Virus record (IMG/VR): IMGVR_UViG_3300033145_001320
Span: 1-64,000 of that record
Source of the DNA: a virus
DNA: 64,000 nt
Reading direction: 5' to 3' (one strand)
The notes below the pieces were generated by a model. That model was not told the DNA's origin. It searched no databases and saw only the letters and a program-made list of their open reading frames with translations. The translations under genes were made by a program, and so were the position numbers. Of this stretch, positions 34,705 to 43,065 are shown one piece after another (the first letter of the stretch is position 1; each line of letters starts with the position of its first letter).

Positions 34705-35605
34705 TTTGGTTATCCTTTTTACAAATTATTTGAGATAAATTCCATGCATCACATTCTGTTCCTGTTTTATGTCCAATTTCATAATGACATTTTTCACATA
34801 AAACTATTCCATTAGTTGGGTCTAAAGCTAACATTGGTTCTACTTTAACTGGTTGAATATGATGGCAATGTAAATTTTCTTTTGATGCACATTTTTGACA
34901 AGTATAATTATCTTGTTCTAAAACTACTTGTCTCCAAATTTGATATTCTTGTTCTGTAAATGGAGATTTAAATTCTTCTTTAAATGGATCATCTCTTAAT
35001 TTATATAAAATACATGAATCTTTGCATTTATTAGAACAATAGAAATATGAACCATCATTACCATATTCTTTTTCTAATTGTCTTATTCGTTCATAAAACT
35101 GTGTTTTTGTAGGTGTAAACCATCCACCTTTTTCTTTTGAATTTGGACAATCATGATTTTTACAATGTACTTGTATTTCTTTTTCTTCCTGTTTATCAGG
35201 ATTATATCTCATTTCTTCTTCTTTAGCAAATATTAAATATTGTTTTTTTAATTTTTTTATAGTTAAAAAGCTATGATTATTTTTTCCCAATTTAGCTTTT
35301 CGTCTAATTTCTTTTAGTAATATAGCTTTGTCTTCTCCATAAATTTCTTCATATGTTTTATTATTTCTAATTAACCTCATTTTATTTTTTGTTTCTTTAG
35401 TAATAATCTGCCCAAGATGTGAATTTCTCATTTTTTCTTTGGTTTTATCAGAATGCTTTTTATCCAAATGCCCTTTTCTATCTTTTTCTTTATTTATAGG
35501 GCATTGACTTGTATATTTACTACAACAAAATTTGCCATTTTTAAATTGGTATTTGGCTTGTTGCCCACACCCATAATCACATAGGTTCATTACTTGTATA
35601 ACCAT
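34697..35605 (-). CDS. HNH homing endonuclease with NUMOD repeats (302 aa)
   Basis: The C-terminal part has YTCQKCASKENLHCHHI, then NGIVLCEKCHYEIGHKTG, a classical HNH nuclease with zinc-binding CxxC pairs. The N-terminal half has short SDKTKEKMRNSHLG and ITKETKNKM repeats, which resemble NUMOD3 DNA-binding motifs, and a Cys-rich first 25 residues. It overlaps the topoisomerase start by eight bases and the 3' end of the upstream gene. It is very lysine-rich and AT-rich, as expected for a recent mobile insertion. The start at 35605 or 35590 is uncertain. Confidence 0.85.
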   Translation of the reverse strand: MVIQVMNLCDYGCGQQAKYQFKNGKFCCSKYTSQCPINKEKDRKGHLDKKHSDKTKEKMRNSHLGQIITKETKNKMRLIRNNKTYEEIYGEDKAILLKEIRRKAKLGKNNHSFLTIKKLKKQYLIFAKEEEMRYNPDKQEEKEIQVHCKNHDCPNSKEKGGWFTPTKTQFYERIRQLEKEYGNDGSYFYCSNKCKDSCILYKLRDDPFKEEFKSPFTEQEYQIWRQVVLEQDNYTCQKCASKENLHCHHIQPVKVEPMLALDPTNGIVLCEKCHYEIGHKTGTECDAWNLSQIICKKDNQNG

Positions 35606-36023
35606 ACTCCCGCAATAACTCCTCTGTTTTCATTAGTTGATCGGGTAGCATAGTTGGAAAATTTGGAGTTCCGTATAATTCTATACTTTCCATTATACTA
35701 TATCCTTGTAAAATTTTGAGTGGGTCGGTTACATAGTCTACACCTGATTGATACATTACAACTTTTTCTCTTGCAGTATCAAACATATATGTATAGTCTG
35801 TTATGCGACTGTCTGCCCAAGGATGATCCCATTTATCTCCTCGGTCTGCAATAACACTATCACTTTTTTTCAAGAAATCCAGAGTCAATTCTTCAAACAT
35901 AGTTTGATTGACTTGGATTAGAATATTTAGTGGTATGTGACAAACATCTCCATCCTTAAAAATGCTTCCCAACCATTCCATATCATTTCCAGTTCCTACA
36001 TAAAAATCTGCTTTAGTTCCCAT
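35577..36023 (-). CDS. hypothetical protein
   Basis: A 148-residue protein beginning MGTKADFYVGTGNDMEWLGS. From memory, similar short proteins occur in T4-like and jumbo phages, but no function comes to mind. Its C-terminus overlaps the HNH gene. No signal or membrane segment is seen. Confidence 0.6.
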   Translation of the reverse strand: MGTKADFYVGTGNDMEWLGSIFKDGDVCHIPLNILIQVNQTMFEELTLDFLKKSDSVIADRGDKWDHPWADSRITDYTYMFDTAREKVVMYQSGVDYVTDPLKILQGYSIMESIELYGTPNFPTMLPDQLMKTEELLREYGYTSNEPM

Positions 36024-36036
36024 AACAGCTCCTTAA

Positions 36037-36285
36037 TTAAACATCTCCGTTTTCTGTTATCTTTTTATTTTCGTATGGAGCCAACAATCTGCGCCTTATT
36101 TCTTCGCCTGCTTCGTTAAGTTCTCCGAGAAAGTTTTTGTAATTCCCATATCCGGGTTCAACATGATATTTAGCAAACTTATAGAGTATATAATTCAAAT
36201 CTCCATTCGCTTCAACACCAGCATCGAACATGGCCCGTACTACTTGGTCCATTGCTAAACGTTTACCTTCTTTAATGTATGGCAT
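36037..36285 (-). CDS. hypothetical protein (82 aa)
   Basis: A small helical protein with a good RBS (AAAAGGTGATAAT) before ATG 36285. It ends with charged residues (PYENKKITENGDV). No family recognised. Confidence 0.6.
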   Translation of the reverse strand: MPYIKEGKRLAMDQVVRAMFDAGVEANGDLNYILYKFAKYHVEPGYGNYKNFLGELNEAGEEIRRRLLAPYENKKITENGDV

Positions 36286-36289
36286 ATTA

Positions 36290-36442
36290 TCACCTTTTCA
36301 ATTTGCATCGTAATGCTTTTTTACCTTTTGCAGCATACATAATTTTTGGGGTTTGTCCCCAGTTACATACAAAATTTGTATTGTTATCTACTTTGCATAG
36401 TTTACAATTAACACAATCAATCGTAAGGGCTTTGTTTCTCAT
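36290..36442 (-). CDS. small Cys-rich protein (50 aa)
   Basis: An ATG at 36442 begins a 50-residue frame, MRNKALTIDCVNCKLCK..., with C-x2-C-x2-C and another CNWG plus a late Cys, so it could bind zinc. It ends two codons before the RBS of the next gene and overlaps the end of its upstream neighbour. Packing and cysteine spacing support a real gene; function unknown. Confidence 0.55.
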   Translation of the reverse strand: MRNKALTIDCVNCKLCKVDNNTNFVCNWGQTPKIMYAAKGKKALRCKLKR

Positions 36443-36806
36443 AACGTGGTCCTTTTTTAAAATTATTTGATTTCCAATTGATATACCTTTTCATTCTATC
36501 TTCACATGTTTCATTGAACTTGTGCTCATCAAAATTATCAGCAATGAATTGTGATGCTTCTTTCTGCTTGGTTCCTGTAAATTTAATCTCTAACCTTTTT
36601 TCAATATCCTTTATGAGTCTATATTGTTTTCCGGTGATATTGTTAAATTTGAGATTATTTTTGATTTTAAATTGTTTGTTTTCTTCGGCATACTTCTGAA
36701 GAAATAAATCAGCACCTTTTCTGGTATTATAACCTGTAAATTTAACATTCAAATTTCTTTCGATATCTTCAACATATTTTCTTTGAACCTTGGTCATAAC
36801 AGCCAT
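36417..36806 (-). CDS. hypothetical protein with internal duplication
   Basis: A 129-residue protein with two related units: TKVQRKYVEDIERNLNVKFT (residues 5-24) and TGKQYRLIKDIEKRLEIKFT (about 58-77), each followed by a G-x(3)-K/A-rich helix and a YAEEN or FIADN segment. The pattern T-x2-Q-x3-(I/V)-x-D-I-E-x2-L-x-(I/V)-K-F-T-G is, from memory, found in other phage proteins, perhaps as a small DNA-binding helix-turn-helix. Role unknown. Confidence 0.65.
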   Translation of the reverse strand: MAVMTKVQRKYVEDIERNLNVKFTGYNTRKGADLFLQKYAEENKQFKIKNNLKFNNITGKQYRLIKDIEKRLEIKFTGTKQKEASQFIADNFDEHKFNETCEDRMKRYINWKSNNFKKGPRYEKQSPYD

Positions 36807-37012
36807 TGTAGCTTTCTCCTATTATCATAAATCCAACTTGCTGCGTTTCTTGCTTCATATGATGATAAATCAGATTTGATATGATATAAGATCTTATATT
36901 TTCCTCGTTCCACAGTTTCCAAAATACCCAATCTTGATAAAATTCCTCTATAGTTATCATCTGTTGTACGATATGCTGATGTACGGGAATATAGTGTTTT
37001 ATTTTTTGCCAT
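36794..37012 (-). CDS. hypothetical winged-helix-like protein (72 aa)
   Basis: MAKNKTLYSRTSAYRTTDDN... contains YRGILSRLGILETVERGKYK, the kind of pattern seen in small winged-helix proteins, and a basic C-terminus. An overlapping +1 frame (36769-37020) has its ATG better spaced from the Shine-Dalgarno, but its composition (many His, Gln, Trp and Ile) looks like a shadow. I prefer this frame on protein plausibility; certainty is modest. Confidence 0.5.
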   Translation of the reverse strand: MAKNKTLYSRTSAYRTTDDNYRGILSRLGILETVERGKYKILYHIKSDLSSYEARNAASWIYDNRRKLQWLL

Positions 37013-37031
37013 TTGTTCATTGTCAGCTTCC

Positions 37032-37283
37032 TTATTTTATCTTATATAAGAGTCTGCCTTTTTTATCATATATCCTTGACCCATATTTATTAGTACGAAT
37101 CTTTCCTACATATTTTCCTTTTTTATCATATATCCTTGACTCATGTTTATTAACATGAATCTTCCCTGCATAACTCCCATCCTTATTATAAATTCTATGT
37201 CTTTCAGGAAAGTCATACAAGGTCCCAGTAGTTATGCACCCACATATGAAAATGGTGCATAACATACTCATAAATAGTTTCAT
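37032..37283 (-). CDS. small repeat lipoprotein (83 aa)
   Basis: The N-terminus MKLFMSMLCTIFICGCITTG has a short positive charge, hydrophobic stretch and an ICGC sequence, which fits a lipobox with Cys near 16. The mature part is three tandem copies of R-I-Y-(N/D)-K-(D/K)-G-x-(Y/L)-x-G/Y-K-I, such as RIYDKKGKYVGKIRTNK. A phage-encoded lipoprotein of this size may sit on the host envelope and could act in superinfection exclusion, by analogy with other phage lipoproteins; that is inference. Upstream RBS AAGGAG lies before ATG 37283. Confidence 0.7.
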   Translation of the reverse strand: MKLFMSMLCTIFICGCITTGTLYDFPERHRIYNKDGSYAGKIHVNKHESRIYDKKGKYVGKIRTNKYGSRIYDKKGRLLYKIK

Positions 37284-37296
37284 TTTATTGGTCTCC

Positions 37297-37350
37297 TTAT
37301 TTTAGGAATCCAAATTTATATACTCTTTGGTATAACCGTGTTTTTATCAA
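37297..37350 (-). pseudogene. remnant of a duplicated C-terminus
   Basis: A short stop-bounded frame encodes LIKTRLYQRVYKFGFLK before TAA. Its last seven residues, YKFGFLK, and the surrounding DNA match the end of the 259-residue protein at 37692-38471 (GVYKFGFLK), followed in both cases by an AAATAAGGAG-like RBS. This looks like a leftover of a partial duplication; chance cannot be excluded. Confidence 0.3.
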
Positions 37351-37406
37351 TCAACCCAACTTCAGGGATTAATCTTGTGTTCATATCAAGATTCATAACC
37401 ATTTCT

Positions 37407-37682
37407 TTATTTTCTGGAATTATATATTTCCAACCGATAGCGGTTAATACCTTTAAAATTCTTGATACATCCTCGAATGGTTCCAGTTGGATTTTCTTTC
37501 ATGACTTTAAAGTTTACATCAGTCATTGTGGCTGTTTTTGTTTTTTTATTTATTTTTAATGAGTAATGTGATGTTATCCATATAAATCCATCTGTTTGGT
37601 CATTTAAAAAATTTTCAGTCCATTCAAGATCAGATTTGTTTGGGGTCCATTTACTAAAATTTAACATTTTGTTCGTGTCCAT
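37407..37682 (-). CDS. hypothetical protein (91 aa)
   Basis: A small mixed alpha/beta protein beginning MDTNKMLNFSKWTPNKSDLE, with Lys- and Trp-rich sequence. It follows the methyltransferase partner gene with a typical RBS. No family recognised. Confidence 0.55.
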   Translation of the reverse strand: MDTNKMLNFSKWTPNKSDLEWTENFLNDQTDGFIWITSHYSLKINKKTKTATMTDVNFKVMKENPTGTIRGCIKNFKGINRYRLEIYNSRK

Positions 37683-37691
37683 TATTCTCCT

Positions 37692-38471
37692 TTATTTTAA
37701 AAAACCAAATTTATAAACTCCTTCCCTCATTCGATCTTCGAATGTTTTGTAGAGAATAGCAAACTTGTCTAAATCATTTTTGAAGTATTTTTCCAATACA
37801 AAGTTTTTTATTTGCCACCATCCAGCATCCCATCTATCTAAATTCCAATGAGGGGTTTTTTGATGTACAATTTTTCTTGCCTCAATGGACATCTTTATCA
37901 AGGATGCAGCTGTTGTCAAAACTTCTTCAGCATCTGAAGACAATCTTAAATTATGAATATTATGATGGTTCAGTAAAAATCTTTCGTTATTATCTTGATA
38001 TGAATTTTGAACTAACTCTGTAAAATTTATAGATGAGGAAAGATCAACCATTTCTTCTTTTTTTATAAAGAACCATTGATTCAGTATATTAAATTTTTCA
38101 TTCTTGAATGAAAATTGATAGCTTTTTGTATTAAATAAACAATATATGATCGAATCTATATACCATTGAAAATAATCTTCTTGTGAATCGTCTGGCCATA
38201 CATATTCTTGTATTCTCTCATAAAAATGAGTCCATTTATCTGTCAATAAATTAGCGGTAGCAGCAGGCACAACTTTATGAAAATTAGATCTATCCACATA
38301 AATTCCACCGGTTACTGTCAAATTTGTTGATGATATTGCAATATTCGCTTCCTCTCTATTATATGCTAATGTAACATATCCTAAATATGGAAGTTCTTTC
38401 TTTGATTCGATTTCATACCCAGTTCCATTTGAAAATAATTTTTTTGGGGATGTAATTATCATTGTTGTCAT
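37692..38471 (-). CDS. hypothetical partner of adenine methyltransferase
   Basis: A 259-residue protein that overlaps the methyltransferase gene by four bases (ATGA), so the two are translationally coupled. It has several Trp and Asn residues and ends VYKFGFLK. I recognise no domain. Coupling suggests it forms a complex with, or is the specificity or auxiliary subunit of, the methyltransferase; that is inferred from arrangement only. Confidence 0.6.
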   Translation of the reverse strand: MTTMIITSPKKLFSNGTGYEIESKKELPYLGYVTLAYNREEANIAISSTNLTVTGGIYVDRSNFHKVVPAATANLLTDKWTHFYERIQEYVWPDDSQEDYFQWYIDSIIYCLFNTKSYQFSFKNEKFNILNQWFFIKKEEMVDLSSSINFTELVQNSYQDNNERFLLNHHNIHNLRLSSDAEEVLTTAASLIKMSIEARKIVHQKTPHWNLDRWDAGWWQIKNFVLEKYFKNDLDKFAILYKTFEDRMREGVYKFGFLK

Positions 38472-40273
38472 AGAGTTACCTCACTAACTACACGTTCCTT
38501 TAAACAATTTTGCATTTCATCACAATTATATAGTTTTATTTTTCCATTAGATTCTAAATTTTTATCATATAAATCAAATTCAAATTCATATTTAGATGTT
38601 TCTTCTTTAGGGGAAAAGATGCAAAAACACATTACAAAGTCATCAGTTAAAGATGGAAAAACTGTTGCTGGAAACATAACTCCTTTTTCCATCTTATAAT
38701 AGTTAAACCATAAATTTCTAAAATCTCTATTATTAAATCCTGTAAAGAAAGTACCTAATAGAAATGTTGAAACATATTGATTATCATTTTTATAGTATCT
38801 TCTATTAAATAAAATTCTATATAGAAAATTGATGTATAGTTCTGAGTTAACACGGGCCAATTCTGGATCCTCTTTCATATAAAGTTTGGTAATATCATTT
38901 TCATCAGGAAAAAGACGTTCTTTTTCATTATATCCGCCTGGCGTACTCATTGGAGGATTTTGTAATATGTGAATATTTTTATTTTGTAACATTGCCAATA
39001 TTAAGTCAACCGGAATTTTTGAATTTTCATGAAAAATCAAGGAAGATGAGTTCTGCATATTTTTAAAAACTTTTTTGATTTCACTTTTATCAACTGTTAT
39101 TTTGCCTTTTTTATTTATTTTTTTAACAACTGATAAATCATCATTTAAGAAATCTAATTGAAATTTAATAGCATTAATATTATTTTCTTTTGAAATTGTA
39201 AAATCGTCCTTAAATAAATTTGAACAATATAATCTCTCAATTGCATATCCGTATTTATGGTTAGTTAGATTTTGTGTTGCACAACATGTATCCCACCACC
39301 ACAATTCATTGAATGGATTAATGTCAATTCCTTCAAAATAAGGAAGAATATATTTCTCATATAGAAATTCCGCCAAAGGTATAGGTGTGTAATATTCGCC
39401 TGTTGCTCTTCTATATTTATCTTCGCTAAGATCATCAAATTCACTTGAAATATTATCTAACGTTTCTTTATTTGAAATTGGAAAATCATATTTTGATATA
39501 AACATTGATAATGCTAAAGGAATTATTTCTAGATCATAAATGATATTATCAACTGTAGTTATCATTATTTTTTCATCTACATGATACTTGCCTAAAATAA
39601 TAGCATGATAAAAAATTACTTTTAATTGATTAAAGTTATATTTTTCTTGATCTGATAGAACTGTATTTTTAAATTCTCTATATATAAGACTCAGATTTTT
39701 CATACTCACAACCTTTTTATTAATCTTTAGTTTTCCACTTTTAAAACAATATTCAATATAATTATAAATATCATCGACACTAGTTTCTTTATTTTCAAAA
39801 TATGTGATTTTATTAAAGTCCAGTATCTCTTTTTTTATATCATATCTTAACCATTTATAATTATTCTCTGTATCATCATATAATTTTCTGGCTGAACTTG
39901 TTGGGATTCTTTCATCGTGAAAATATTTTTCTATATTTTTTGTTTCTAAAATAAAACAAAAATCTTTTAAAACCCCAACTAACAATGATGGATTCTCTTG
40001 TGGAAGATTATTTATAGCTTTTGCATACACAATTAACTGTGATATAACTCGACTACACTCATCTTCAGACAAATTGATGTTTTTCCCCTCAACTAAAAAT
40101 GAGAAATCAAGAACATAGTGATATCCATCACTATTCACTAAAGATATATTTGTAGTTCCTCGCTTTTTTAATCCACTATTAATAATTTCTAATATATCAG
40201 TCTCAACTAAGTTTGTAGGTATTTTTAATTCTTCTTTTTCTTTTATTAAATATGTAATTGTTTCTTTTTGCAT
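38468..40273 (-). CDS. N6-adenine-type DNA methyltransferase-like protein
   Basis: A 601-residue protein from ATG 40273 (TGGAG six bases upstream; a GTG further upstream adds seven residues). About residues 300-345 contain ATGEYYTPIPLAEFL, the region that precedes motif I in type I/IIG adenine methyltransferases, and WWWDTCCATQNLT as motif I near 328 (a typical FxGxG is replaced by DTCCAT). Motif IV, LQNPPMS, lies near 440. NPPM rather than NPPY/F is unusual but is found in related enzymes. The long N-terminus of about 300 residues has no clear nuclease motif. It probably methylates phage DNA to protect it from the host. Confidence 0.7.
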   Translation of the reverse strand: MQKETITYLIKEKEELKIPTNLVETDILEIINSGLKKRGTTNISLVNSDGYHYVLDFSFLVEGKNINLSEDECSRVISQLIVYAKAINNLPQENPSLLVGVLKDFCFILETKNIEKYFHDERIPTSSARKLYDDTENNYKWLRYDIKKEILDFNKITYFENKETSVDDIYNYIEYCFKSGKLKINKKVVSMKNLSLIYREFKNTVLSDQEKYNFNQLKVIFYHAIILGKYHVDEKIMITTVDNIIYDLEIIPLALSMFISKYDFPISNKETLDNISSEFDDLSEDKYRRATGEYYTPIPLAEFLYEKYILPYFEGIDINPFNELWWWDTCCATQNLTNHKYGYAIERLYCSNLFKDDFTISKENNINAIKFQLDFLNDDLSVVKKINKKGKITVDKSEIKKVFKNMQNSSSLIFHENSKIPVDLILAMLQNKNIHILQNPPMSTPGGYNEKERLFPDENDITKLYMKEDPELARVNSELYINFLYRILFNRRYYKNDNQYVSTFLLGTFFTGFNNRDFRNLWFNYYKMEKGVMFPATVFPSLTDDFVMCFCIFSPKEETSKYEFEFDLYDKNLESNGKIKLYNCDEMQNCLKERVVSEVTL

Positions 40274-40294
40274 GATAAACTCCATTTTATACAC

Positions 40295-42079
40295 TCATGA
40301 TATCAGTTTCCTTTTTTCTTCTGCACTTGAAAACAATATTGATAACTTGTCGATATCTTTACTATATTCAATCGGTATTAGATTTCTTGTTGCTTCATCA
40401 AGTAAACATATTCTTAATTGTGCAGGATTCATTTCCCCAAGTCCTTTGTACCTTTGAATCTTTCGACCCTTTGCTCTAGCTTTTTCCAATTCTTTTTCTG
40501 ACCATAAAGGGATAAATGTTTTTCCTTCATGAATTGCAAACAAAGGAGTTTGAGCGATAAAATAGTTTCCTGCTTGAACAATTTCTGGAACTAAGATTCC
40601 CATAACCATTGATACAAGACATGCAATATGATTTCCATCATGATCAGCATCAGTCGAACATACGATTTTGTCATACCTTAATTTACTAATATCAAAGTCT
40701 GGACCAACTCCAGTTCCCAACGCTTTAATTAATTCTCCTACTTCTTTATTTTCGAGAATGTTTTTCTTTGTTGTGACATTCGGAATTGATTTTCCTCTTA
40801 GTGGAAGGATTGCATGAATGGTTGGATTCCTTGATTGTATAATTGAACCACCTGCTGAATCTCCCTCAACTATAAATAATTCACCATTTCGACTTGTACA
40901 GTCTCTTAGTTTTGTGAATTGTGTAGATGCTCTTCTTCCTCCTGATCCGTTTGTTTTCAACTTCTTTGCATCTAAACGTTTTCTATATTCAGAAAATCGT
41001 TCAAGCCATTCAATCATTAATGGTTCTTGAACCTGTGCAAATTCTTCCAGTTGTGATCTGAAATCTTTTGCGAATTTATCAAAATCTGTTTTTCGATTTG
41101 TTAGTTTATCTTTTGTCTGCCCTGAAAACTTTGGTTCAATTAAATTCAACATCAGATATGCTCGTAAACCATACAAACAATCATTTGGTTGAAATGATAA
41201 ACCATGTTTCTTTGCTTTTGATGTGAAGAACTCTTTCAAAATATCTTGAAATAATAAAACATGTGTACCGCCTGCATTAACAGGTAGTAGATTCACAGAT
41301 GAAATCATTTTTGGAGATACTGATCCATCTGTTTCATAAGCAAATAATACATGAAATTTTTCAGGTGCTTTGTCTGAATTTAAAAATGTTGCTATAGTTT
41401 TGCCTTTACCTGTCAAGCAATTACGAGCAAAATGTTCTTCAATGCTTAATTGAAATACTTCCTTTTCGCCATCGACAATCAACACGAAGCTAATATCATT
41501 TGACATTTCTGCTGATGCTGTTGTTAAGCGTCTTCTAATTCTATCAAGATCAGGTGTTAGTGTTTCGAAGAATTTAGCATCAGGAGTAAACTCAATTTTT
41601 GTTGAGAATGGTCTTTCGTCTTTATAAGGTTCAATTTTCGAACGTTTTAATTTAGCATTGTTAAACTCGAATATACCATATTGCTTATCTCGATATACTT
41701 CAACTGTATAATCTGTGCTTAGAGCATTAACAACAATCAATCCAACACCGTGTAATCCTGAACTTATTTCATATGCTGTTTTTCTATCTTGAAACTTTCC
41801 CCCTGAGAATAGTTTTGATGAAATTATGATCGGAGTGTTATCATCAAGTGGGATTCCTCTCCCATCATCAAGTACTGAAAATTTATTTAATTTTGTGTCT
41901 ATTATAACAGCAATAATTTTTGCATGACCGGATAAAGCCTCATCAAGAGAATTATCTAAAATTTCTTCAAGCAGATGTGTTGGAGTCTCACTAGATCCAA
42001 TGTACATACCAGAATTTAACTGTATATGTTCTATTTCTTCAAGAACTTGAATATCTTTTGCCGTGTATCTTTTTGCCAT
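40295..42079 (-). CDS. type II topoisomerase, ATPase subunit (GyrB/ParE, T4 gp39/60-like)
   Basis: A 594-residue protein with the GHKL ATPase motifs (EILDNSLDEALSG near 40, VLDDGRGIPLD near 72, GLHGVG near 108) and the Toprim-domain motifs EGDSAGGS near 403 and STDADHDGNH near 476, whose acidic residues coordinate magnesium. T4 splits this subunit into gp39 and gp60; here it is one gene. It pairs with the cleavage subunit at 33406-34704. RBS AAAGGAGG is strong. Confidence 0.94.
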   Translation of the reverse strand: MAKRYTAKDIQVLEEIEHIQLNSGMYIGSSETPTHLLEEILDNSLDEALSGHAKIIAVIIDTKLNKFSVLDDGRGIPLDDNTPIIISSKLFSGGKFQDRKTAYEISSGLHGVGLIVVNALSTDYTVEVYRDKQYGIFEFNNAKLKRSKIEPYKDERPFSTKIEFTPDAKFFETLTPDLDRIRRRLTTASAEMSNDISFVLIVDGEKEVFQLSIEEHFARNCLTGKGKTIATFLNSDKAPEKFHVLFAYETDGSVSPKMISSVNLLPVNAGGTHVLLFQDILKEFFTSKAKKHGLSFQPNDCLYGLRAYLMLNLIEPKFSGQTKDKLTNRKTDFDKFAKDFRSQLEEFAQVQEPLMIEWLERFSEYRKRLDAKKLKTNGSGGRRASTQFTKLRDCTSRNGELFIVEGDSAGGSIIQSRNPTIHAILPLRGKSIPNVTTKKNILENKEVGELIKALGTGVGPDFDISKLRYDKIVCSTDADHDGNHIACLVSMVMGILVPEIVQAGNYFIAQTPLFAIHEGKTFIPLWSEKELEKARAKGRKIQRYKGLGEMNPAQLRICLLDEATRNLIPIEYSKDIDKLSILFSSAEEKRKLIS

Positions 42080-42153
42080 TCAGAGTCCTCCTTTAATACT
42101 CTAATACAAGTCCATCCATTTTTATGGCTACTTATTTTATTATTAGCAACTAA

Positions 42154-42816
42154 TTACATACACCCATAATTTAATTTATTCTCGTTACAAAACATTTTTA
42201 AATTATAAACTTCATATATAAGTTCATTTGGAGAAGTACATACATACTTAAATTTAGTTCTTCCAGTTAAAGAATCACTGAGTTTTTCTCTAGCTCCCGG
42301 TTTATGCATAGATGGTTTTTGTTTCATAAACATAGAATGATCTGGTCTTTTTCTTCCCTTTAAAGTATTTGCATGCTTTATACATTCATCGGGGTTATTC
42401 ATCCTACCACGTCCTTTATTTATCATATCCTGAGCATTATCTTTAGAAGTTCCAACAAACAAATGATCTGGGTTTACACAATAAGTTATATCACACTTAT
42501 GACAAATATACATATCATTAGGAATAGATCCCACATATAATTCATAAAAAATTCTATGAGCTTGATTATCATTATAACAACCATAATTATTATTTTTCTT
42601 TCCTTGTATCCATTCCCAGCAATTAGTTTTATCATTTATAATATATCTATCTGCTAATTCTATCTTTAAATATTCTTTTAACAGACTTGAATGCTCATTC
42701 CAATAAATCTCTTTATTTGGATGATCTAGCATACGAGTTAAATGTTGGTTTAAATATCTAAGAGACCTGAATGTTTTTCCGCAAATTTTACAGTTAAAAA
42801 TGTTTTCCTCTGTCAT
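42154..42816 (-). CDS. HNH homing endonuclease with zinc finger (220 aa)
   Basis: An N-terminal C2H2-type finger (CKICGKTFRSLRYLNQHL) is followed by an HNH_3-type nuclease: CWEWIQGK, HRIFYELY, ICHKCDITYCVNPDHLFVGT and DNAQDMINKGRG. A NUMOD-like C-terminal section is rich in Lys and Asn. It sits in the intergenic space beside the topoisomerase ATPase gene; neither neighbour looks broken. It probably spreads by cutting phage DNA at or near its own site. Confidence 0.9.
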   Translation of the reverse strand: MTEENIFNCKICGKTFRSLRYLNQHLTRMLDHPNKEIYWNEHSSLLKEYLKIELADRYIINDKTNCWEWIQGKKNNNYGCYNDNQAHRIFYELYVGSIPNDMYICHKCDITYCVNPDHLFVGTSKDNAQDMINKGRGRMNNPDECIKHANTLKGRKRPDHSMFMKQKPSMHKPGAREKLSDSLTGRTKFKYVCTSPNELIYEVYNLKMFCNENKLNYGCM

Positions 42817-42846
42817 TTCCCATCGTTTGCCTCCTTTAAAATTATA

Positions 42847-42883
42847 GTAACCAGACTTAAAACTAATTTTTAAGTCTGGTTAC
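42847..42883. terminator. perfect long hairpin
   Basis: GTAACCAGACTTAAAA at one end pairs with the complementary TTTTTAAGTCTGGTTAC after a short loop, giving a 16-bp stem. On the minus strand it sits after the small membrane-protein gene (stop at 42892) and before the RBS of the HNH gene. It likely ends or stabilises the upstream transcript. Confidence 0.65.
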
Positions 42884-42891
42884 CATTTTGA

Positions 42892-43062
42892 TCAGTCCTG
42901 TGTGTTTTGATCATATGGAAATACTGGGTACCATTTAACACACATAAAATAAACATATAATATATCAACGGCTAATAGAACCGTATTTCCTGTAATACCT
43001 GCAACCATAGCTAATCTCCATGCAGCCATCCATAGTAACATAACCCAAATTATATGTAACAT
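42892..43062 (-). CDS. small membrane protein (56 aa)
   Basis: The frame starts at ATG 43062 with AAGGAT upstream and begins MLHIIWVMLLWMAAWRLAMV, followed by a second hydrophobic stretch (NTVLLAVDILYVYFMCV) and a polar tail. Two short transmembrane helices are likely. It begins four bases after the stop of the VWA/metallopeptidase gene. It could be a holin-like or accessory membrane protein, but no family is recognised. Confidence 0.6.
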   Translation of the reverse strand: MLHIIWVMLLWMAAWRLAMVAGITGNTVLLAVDILYVYFMCVKWYPVFPYDQNTQD

Positions 43063-43065
43063 AGT

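Noticed and set aside
36769-37020. 83-residue frame overlapping 36794-37012
   Set aside because: Its ATG is well spaced from the RBS, but the composition is unlike a real protein and the alternative frame gives a plausible winged-helix-like sequence. Kept as an open doubt.
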